From Actinacidiphila oryziradicis (lineage in GTDB: Bacteria > Actinomycetota > Actinomycetes > Streptomycetales > Streptomycetaceae), in contig NZ_SUMC01000002.1 in NCBI RefSeq assembly GCF_005047355.1, forward strand, positions 186,001 to 250,000: DNA of 64,000 nt, written 5' to 3'. Of this stretch, positions 58,917 through 64,000 are shown in pieces. How positions within the stretch are numbered: position 1 is the first letter of the stretch; every line of letters begins with the position of its first letter. The position numbers and the translations under genes were made by a program. Below the pieces are notes generated by a model. The model ran no database searches. It saw only the letters and a program-made list of their open reading frames with translations, and was not told where the DNA came from.

Positions 58917-59609
58917 TTATGGCTTGGTGGCGCGGTGCAGGGCGACGATGCCGCCCGTGAGGTTGCGCCAGGCGACCTTCGACCAGCCCGCCTGCTGGAG
59001 CCTGGCTGCCAGCGCGGGCTGGTCGGGCCAGGCCCGGATGGATTCGGCGAGGTAGACGTACGCGTCGGGATTGCTGCTCACGGCGGTGGCGACCGGCGGG
59101 AGAGCACGCATCAGGTACTCGGTATACACCGTGCGGAACGCCTTGAGGGTGGGGTGGCTGAACTCGCAGATCACCACCCGGCCGCCGGGCCTGGTGACCC
59201 GGAGCATCTCGCGCAGCGCGGCGTCCGTGTCGTGGACGTTGCGGAGTGCGAAGGAGATCGTGACCGCGTCGAACACCCCGTCGGCGAAGGGCAGCCGGGT
59301 CGCGTCCCCGGCGGTGAGCGGGAGGAACGGGCTGCGCTTCTTGCCCTCGCGCAGCATGCCGAGCGAGAAGTCGCACGGCACGACACGGGCGCCTGCGGCG
59401 GCGAAGGGGAGGGAGGAGGTGCCGGTCCCGGCGCCGAGGTCCAGGACCCGCTCCCCGGGGCTTACAGCCAGGGACTGGGCGACGGCCTTGCGCCAGAGGC
59501 GGGTCTGGCCGAGCGAGAGCACGTCGTTGGTGAGGTCGTACTTGGCCGCGACATCGTCGAACATCGCGGCGACTTCGTGCGGCTGCTTGTCCAGAGAGGC
59601 TCGGGTCAC
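58917..59609 (-). CDS. menG: demethylmenaquinone methyltransferase (MenG/UbiE)
   Basis: A 230-residue SAM-dependent methyltransferase. Motif I is [28 protein letters not shown], the family signatures [10 protein letters not shown] and [30 protein letters not shown] are present, and the C-terminus has [14 protein letters not shown]. It adds the 2-methyl group to demethylmenaquinol, the last ring step of menaquinone synthesis. It is encoded between the reductase and the mini-amidohydrolase, all on the minus strand. Confidence 0.95.
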   Translation of the reverse strand: MTRASLDKQPHEVAAMFDDVAAKYDLTNDVLSLGQTRLWRKAVAQSLAVSPGERVLDLGAGTGTSSLPFAAAGARVVPCDFSLGMLREGKKRSPFLPLTAGDATRLPFADGVFDAVTISFALRNVHDTDAALREMLRVTRPGGRVVICEFSHPTLKAFRTVYTEYLMRALPPVATAVSSNPDAYVYLAESIRAWPDQPALAARLQQAGWSKVAWRNLTGGIVALHRATKP

Positions 59610-59651
59610 GGTCCCATTCTTGCCTGTGCGTGTGGCGCTCCCGCGCCAGGG

Positions 59652-60050
59652 TCATGCGCGGCGGTGCACCAGCCGTCCGGCGAGGACCGTGGCGACGCAC
59701 TCGCCGCTCGCGTCGATCACAGCGAGATCCGCCCGTGCCCCCGGCGCCAGCCTGGCCCGGTTCCGGGCCACCGCTGCCCTCTTCAGCGCCTCGCGCAACG
59801 CCGGGTCCGCCGGCAGGTCGGTAATGGCGGTCACCCCGCGCCGCAGTAGCGCGTGCACGCGCTCGCGCGGGCTCGGCGCGTCCGGCAGCGGGCCGCTGTG
59901 CGCCAACCCCGGGCCTACGGTGCCGGGCCACTGGCGCACCCGCGCCCGGGGGTGCGCTTCGCGCAGCGCGGCGAGCGGGGCGAGGGCGGCGATGCGGTCG
60001 CCCTCGACCAGGACGGCTGCTCCGTTGGCCCCGGCGTGGATGGTGAGCAT
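59652..60050 (-). CDS. mini-amidohydrolase (imidazolonepropionase-like domain) without a catalytic barrel
   Basis: A 132-residue protein that starts like the N-terminal composite domain of amidohydrolases (MLTIHAGANGAAVLVEGDRIAALAPLAAL) and ends like their C-terminal strand pair (LAPGARADLAVIDASGECVATVLAGRLVHRR). The metal-binding TIM-barrel that should lie between is reduced to about 60 residues. The usual HxH site appears as PGLAHSG, with a single His. The start is the ATG at 60050; no strong ribosome binding site is visible. Lying between mqnC and menG it may have a binding role in menaquinone synthesis; this is inference. Confidence 0.75.
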   Translation of the reverse strand: MLTIHAGANGAAVLVEGDRIAALAPLAALREAHPRARVRQWPGTVGPGLAHSGPLPDAPSPRERVHALLRRGVTAITDLPADPALREALKRAAVARNRARLAPGARADLAVIDASGECVATVLAGRLVHRRA

Positions 60051-60206
60051 GCGGCCATGATGCCTGGCGCCTCCGGCGCGGGCTCGTCCCGCCCCGGGCT
60101 CCGGGCACGTGCGGGCCGGTGGTCGGGTTGTGCCCACCCTCCCCCAGCTTTCGGCCGGGAGGTGCCCCCATCTCGCTCCGCTCGCCTTGCGGAACACCTG
60201 CCCAAC

Positions 60207-61421
60207 TTAGTTGGCGTCGATCAGCTTCAGCTCGGGGTGCGCGGTGCCGCCCTCGATCGCGGTGGAGGAGAGGTGGGAGACGACCTGGTCGTTGACGGGG
60301 TCGTTGGCCGGGTCGTCGTGGATGACGAGGTGCTCGTAGGTGGTGGCGCGCTGCGCCGGGACACGTCCGGCCGAGCGGATGAGGTGGATGAGCTCCATGC
60401 GGTTGGAGCGGTGCTTGGCGCCCGCCGACGAGACGACGTTCTCCTCCAGCATGACGGACCCGAGGTCGTCGGCACCGTAGTGCAGGGAGAGTTGCCCGGC
60501 CTCCTTGCCGACCGTCAGCCAGGAGCCCTGGATGTGGGCGACGTTGTCCAGGAAGAGCCGGGCGACGGCGATCAACCGCAGGTACTCGAAGATCGTGGCC
60601 TGCGTCTGGCCCTTGAGGTGGTTGTTCTCGGGCTGGTAGGTGTACGGGATGAAGGCGCGGAAGCCGCCCGTACGGTCCTGGACGTCGCGGATCATGCGGA
60701 GGTGCTCGATGCGCTCGGCGTTGGTCTCCCCCGTACCCATGAGCATGGTGGAGGTGGATTCGACGCCGAGACCATGTGCGATCTCCATGATCTCCAGCCA
60801 GCGCTCGCCGGACTCCTTCAAGGGCGCGATGGCCTTGCGCGGGCGCTCCGGCAGGAGTTCCGCGCCGGCGCCGGCGAAGGAGTCGAGCCCGGCGGCGTGG
60901 ATGCGGCGGATGGCCTCCTCGGCGGAGACGCCGGAGATCCGGGACATGTGCTCGACCTCGGAGGCACCGAGGGAGTGGATGACCAGCTGCGGATAGGCCG
61001 CCTTGATGGCCGCGAAGTGCTCTTCGTAGTACTCGACGCCGTAGTCGGGGTGGTGGCCGCCCTGGAACATGATCTGGGTGCCGCCGAGTTCGACGGTCTC
61101 GGCGCAGCGGCGGAGGATGTCGTCGAGGCCGCGGGACCAGCCTTTTTCCGTGTCCTTCGGGGCGGCGTAGAAGGCGCAGAACTTGCAAGCGGTGACGCAG
61201 ACGTTGGTGTAGTTGATGTTGCGTTCGATGATGTACGTCGCGATGTGCTCGGTGCCGGCGTAGCGGCGGCGGCGTACGGCGTCGGCGGCGCCGCCGAGGG
61301 CATGCAGAGGGGCGGAGCGGTAGAGGTCCAGGGCCTCCTCTGGGGTGATCCGGCCGCCGGCGGCTGCACGGTCGAGGACGGCTGCGTAATCAGCTGACGC
61401 GAGCTCGGCGTTCTCGGGCAC
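60207..61421 (-). CDS. mqnC: cyclic dehypoxanthine futalosine synthase (MqnC)
   Basis: A 404-residue radical-SAM enzyme of the futalosine pathway. The cluster motif is CX3CX2C at Cys75/79/82 (NVCVTACKFC). Further signatures are GGHHPDYGVEYYEEHFAAIKAAYP and YTYQPENNHLKGQTQATIFEYL. It cyclises dehypoxanthine futalosine to the naphthalene-type precursor. The GTG at 61421 has AAGGA about 10 nt upstream; longer frames begin in the non-coding gap. mqnA lies upstream on the same strand but is separated by a hairpin. Confidence 0.95.
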   Translation of the reverse strand: MPENAELASADYAAVLDRAAAGGRITPEEALDLYRSAPLHALGGAADAVRRRRYAGTEHIATYIIERNINYTNVCVTACKFCAFYAAPKDTEKGWSRGLDDILRRCAETVELGGTQIMFQGGHHPDYGVEYYEEHFAAIKAAYPQLVIHSLGASEVEHMSRISGVSAEEAIRRIHAAGLDSFAGAGAELLPERPRKAIAPLKESGERWLEIMEIAHGLGVESTSTMLMGTGETNAERIEHLRMIRDVQDRTGGFRAFIPYTYQPENNHLKGQTQATIFEYLRLIAVARLFLDNVAHIQGSWLTVGKEAGQLSLHYGADDLGSVMLEENVVSSAGAKHRSNRMELIHLIRSAGRVPAQRATTYEHLVIHDDPANDPVNDQVVSHLSSTAIEGGTAHPELKLIDAN

Positions 61422-61554
61422 CGGGGCTGTTCCTTCCGGGGGGACGCAAGTGGACCTGCTCAGCGTACGCCAGGGGTTCGGCGGCCCGGCTTTGCGAGGT
61501 GGCCCTCGGAATTGCCGGCCGGTGGGTGTTGCTTCCACGCGGCTCCATGACGGG

Positions 61555-61612
61555 CCGGCTCAAAGGCCGCATCGACCGGCTCAGAGGCCGCATCGATCAG
61601 AGGCCGCGTCAA
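61555..61612. repeat. 21-bp tandem repeats between mqnA and mqnC
   Basis: CCGGCTCAAAGGCCGCATCGA and a second copy with one change (61576-61596), followed by a partial third copy. The unit contains GGCCGC. Confidence 0.85.
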
Positions 61613-61614
61613 TA

Positions 61615-61640
61615 GGTGGGGCGGCTGCGGGCGCCCCACC
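61615..61640 (-). terminator. hairpin after mqnA
   Basis: GGTGGGGCG / CGCCCCACC perfect 9-bp stem with an 8-nt loop, 5 nt past the mqnA stop. Probably ends the mqnA message. Confidence 0.65.
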
Positions 61641-61645
61641 GTGCC

Positions 61646-62819
<1,174 letters not shown>

Positions 62820-63023
62820 ATGGCTACCGGAACCGTCAAGTGGTTCAACGCCGAAAAGGGCTTCGGCTTCATCGCCCAGGACGGCGGCGGACCCGACGTC
62901 TTCGTCCACTACTCCGCGATCAACGCCTCCGGCTTCCGCTCCCTTGAGGAGAACCAGCCGGTGAGCTTCGACGTCACGCAGGGCCCGAAGGGCCCGCAGG
63001 CGGAGAACGTCACCCCGAACTAA
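62820..63023 (+). CDS. cold-shock protein, CspA family
   Basis: A 67-residue single cold-shock domain. RNP1 is KGFGFI (residues 14-19) and RNP2 VFVHYS, preceded by [11 protein letters not shown]. The ATG at 62820 has AAGGAGG upstream. It binds single-stranded RNA/DNA as a chaperone. A long leader with a terminator-like hairpin precedes it and a strong terminator follows. Confidence 0.96.
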   Translation: MATGTVKWFNAEKGFGFIAQDGGGPDVFVHYSAINASGFRSLEENQPVSFDVTQGPKGPQAENVTPN

Positions 63024-63065
63024 TCCCCTCGGGTCTGGCATTCGCGATCGACTTGTAACACCCAA

Positions 63066-63096
63066 GGAGCCCTGCACCCGACCGGTGCGGGGCTCC
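63066..63096 (+). terminator. terminator of the csp gene
   Basis: GGAGCCCTGCACC / GGTGCGGGGCTCC stem (13 bp with one G-U), 5-nt loop, followed by TGCCTTTC, 42 nt after the stop. Confidence 0.85.
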
Positions 63097-63178
63097 TGCC
63101 TTTCGCTCGCCGCCGGGCCGCCCCGGCGCGGGCAGCCCGGGGCGCGCCGTTTTCCAGGCCGCCCGGCGGCGTTCGCAG

Positions 63179-64000
63179 TCAGGGCTTGGTGTAGAGGGCC
63201 TCGATCTCCTTGGCGAAGTCGGCAGCCACAGCGGAGCGTCGTAGCTTCATGGACGGGGTGAGGTGGCCGTCGGCCTCGGTGAGGTCGACCGGCAGAACCG
63301 CGAAGCGGCGGATGGACTCCGCCCGCGACACCGTGGCGTTGGCGTCGTCGACGGCGTGCTGGATGTCGGCGAGGAGTTCGGGGTCCTCGGCGAGGGCGGC
63401 GCGGCGGGCGGATTCCTTGTGGTGGATGCGCTTCCAGTGGCTGAGGCCGTCGGGGTCCAGGGTGACGAGGGCAGCGACGTAGGAGCGGTGCTCGCCGACG
63501 ACCATGCACTGGCCGACGAGGGGGTGGGCGCGGAGCCGGTCCTCCAGGGGTGCGGGGGCGACGTTCTTGCCGCCGGCGGTGATGATCATTTCCTTCTTGC
63601 GGCCGGTGATGGTGAGGTAGCCGTCCTCGTCGAGCTCTCCGATGTCGCCGGTGGCGAACCAGCCCTGGTGGAGGGCCGGCTCGGCGCCGACGGAGGAGTT
63701 CCAGTAGCCGGTGAAGACCTGGCCGCCGCTGATCAGCACCTCTCCGTCGGGCGCGATACGGACGGCGGTGCCGGGCAACGGCCAGCCGACGGTGCCGAGC
63801 CGGGGCCGCAGCGGCGGGGTGACGGTGGCGGCGGCGGTGGTCTCCGTCAGGCCGTAGCCCTCGAAGATCTCGACGCCGATGCCGGTGTAGAAGGCGGCGA
63901 GGCTGCGGCCGAGGGGCGAGCCACCGCAGATGACGTGGCGCACCCGGCCGCCGAGGGCGGCGCGGATGCGGCGGTAGACCAGCGGCTCGTAGAGCCGGTG
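63179..64000 (-). CDS. AMP-dependent long-chain acyl-CoA synthetase, C-terminal part
   Basis: A 274-residue C-terminal part; the N-terminus runs past the window end. The adenylate-forming motif EGYGLTETTAAATVTP is near the cut, then GWFATGDIGELDEDGYLTITGRKKEMIITAGGKNVAP covers the hinge and catalytic Asp/Lys region. This is the FACL type (FadD15-like) long-chain fatty-acyl-CoA ligase. It is convergent with the csp terminator. Substrate chain length is not readable from this part. Confidence 0.93.
   Translation of the reverse strand, partial: HRLYEPLVYRRIRAALGGRVRHVICGGSPLGRSLAAFYTGIGVEIFEGYGLTETTAAATVTPPLRPRLGTVGWPLPGTAVRIAPDGEVLISGGQVFTGYWNSSVGAEPALHQGWFATGDIGELDEDGYLTITGRKKEMIITAGGKNVAPAPLEDRLRAHPLVGQCMVVGEHRSYVAALVTLDPDGLSHWKRIHHKESARRAALAEDPELLADIQHAVDDANATVSRAESIRRFAVLPVDLTEADGHLTPSMKLRRSAVAADFAKEIEALYTKP

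Overview
High-GC, actinobacterial chromosomal DNA, almost certainly Streptomyces. The evidence is the strong GC bias at third codon positions, many GTG starts, 4-nt GTGA/ATGA gene overlaps, a WhiJ-type XRE/DUF397 regulatory locus, the futalosine menaquinone pathway, and two nuo clusters. Coordinates come from reading the sequence; no database search was run.

Layout. 1-3.3 kb: start of a Cys-rich (pentapeptide-repeat type) protein, a divergent carboxymuconolactone decarboxylase / ECF41-type sigma pair with two matching ECF41-like promoters, then yccF and htpX. 3.4-12.8 kb: a second, incomplete complex I operon (nuoABCHIJKLMN) lacking D, E, F and G. 13-19.7 kb: two tandem paralogous sensor kinases, one LuxR-type response regulator, and korAB (2-oxoacid:ferredoxin oxidoreductase). 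19.8-30.6 kb: an APC/KimA-like permease, an HxlR regulator with a divergent NAD(P)-binding oxidoreductase, rarD, an ABC exporter with a LolA/RseB-like lipoprotein-carrier protein, an ECF sigma/anti-sigma pair, and a long-chain polyprenyl diphosphate synthase. 30.9-48 kb: a GH15 remnant, a DUF7144 membrane protein, and the complete 14-gene nuoA-N operon, with Rex-like and CRP-like sites upstream. 48.5-51 kb: a secreted NlpC/P60 hydrolase, a baeRF-type protein and a small Cys/His-rich protein. 51-57.5 kb: accessory, decaying DNA. It holds a GntR-ABC cassette with a frameshifted permease, a WhiJ-like XRE/DUF397/ATPase locus with a dead DUF397 copy, a broken M14 peptidase, and a 1.2-kb gene-free element with 290-bp inverted arms. 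57.5-62.5 kb: menaquinone genes (menJ-like reductase, menG/ubiE, a mini-amidohydrolase, mqnC, mqnA). 62.8-64 kb: a cold-shock gene with a terminator-like leader hairpin, and an acyl-CoA ligase cut by the window end.

The window is a respiratory neighbourhood. The polyprenyl synthase, MqnA, MqnC, MenG and the reductase make and modify menaquinone, and the 14-subunit complex I reduces it with NADH. The second nuo cluster has no NADH module and sits beside korAB, which produces reduced ferredoxin; I infer a ferredoxin-driven complex I variant under a two-kinase/one-regulator system. The main novelty candidates are that arrangement, a 59-codon ORF coupled at both ends between nuoG and nuoH, the long inverted-repeat element, and the csp leader hairpin.
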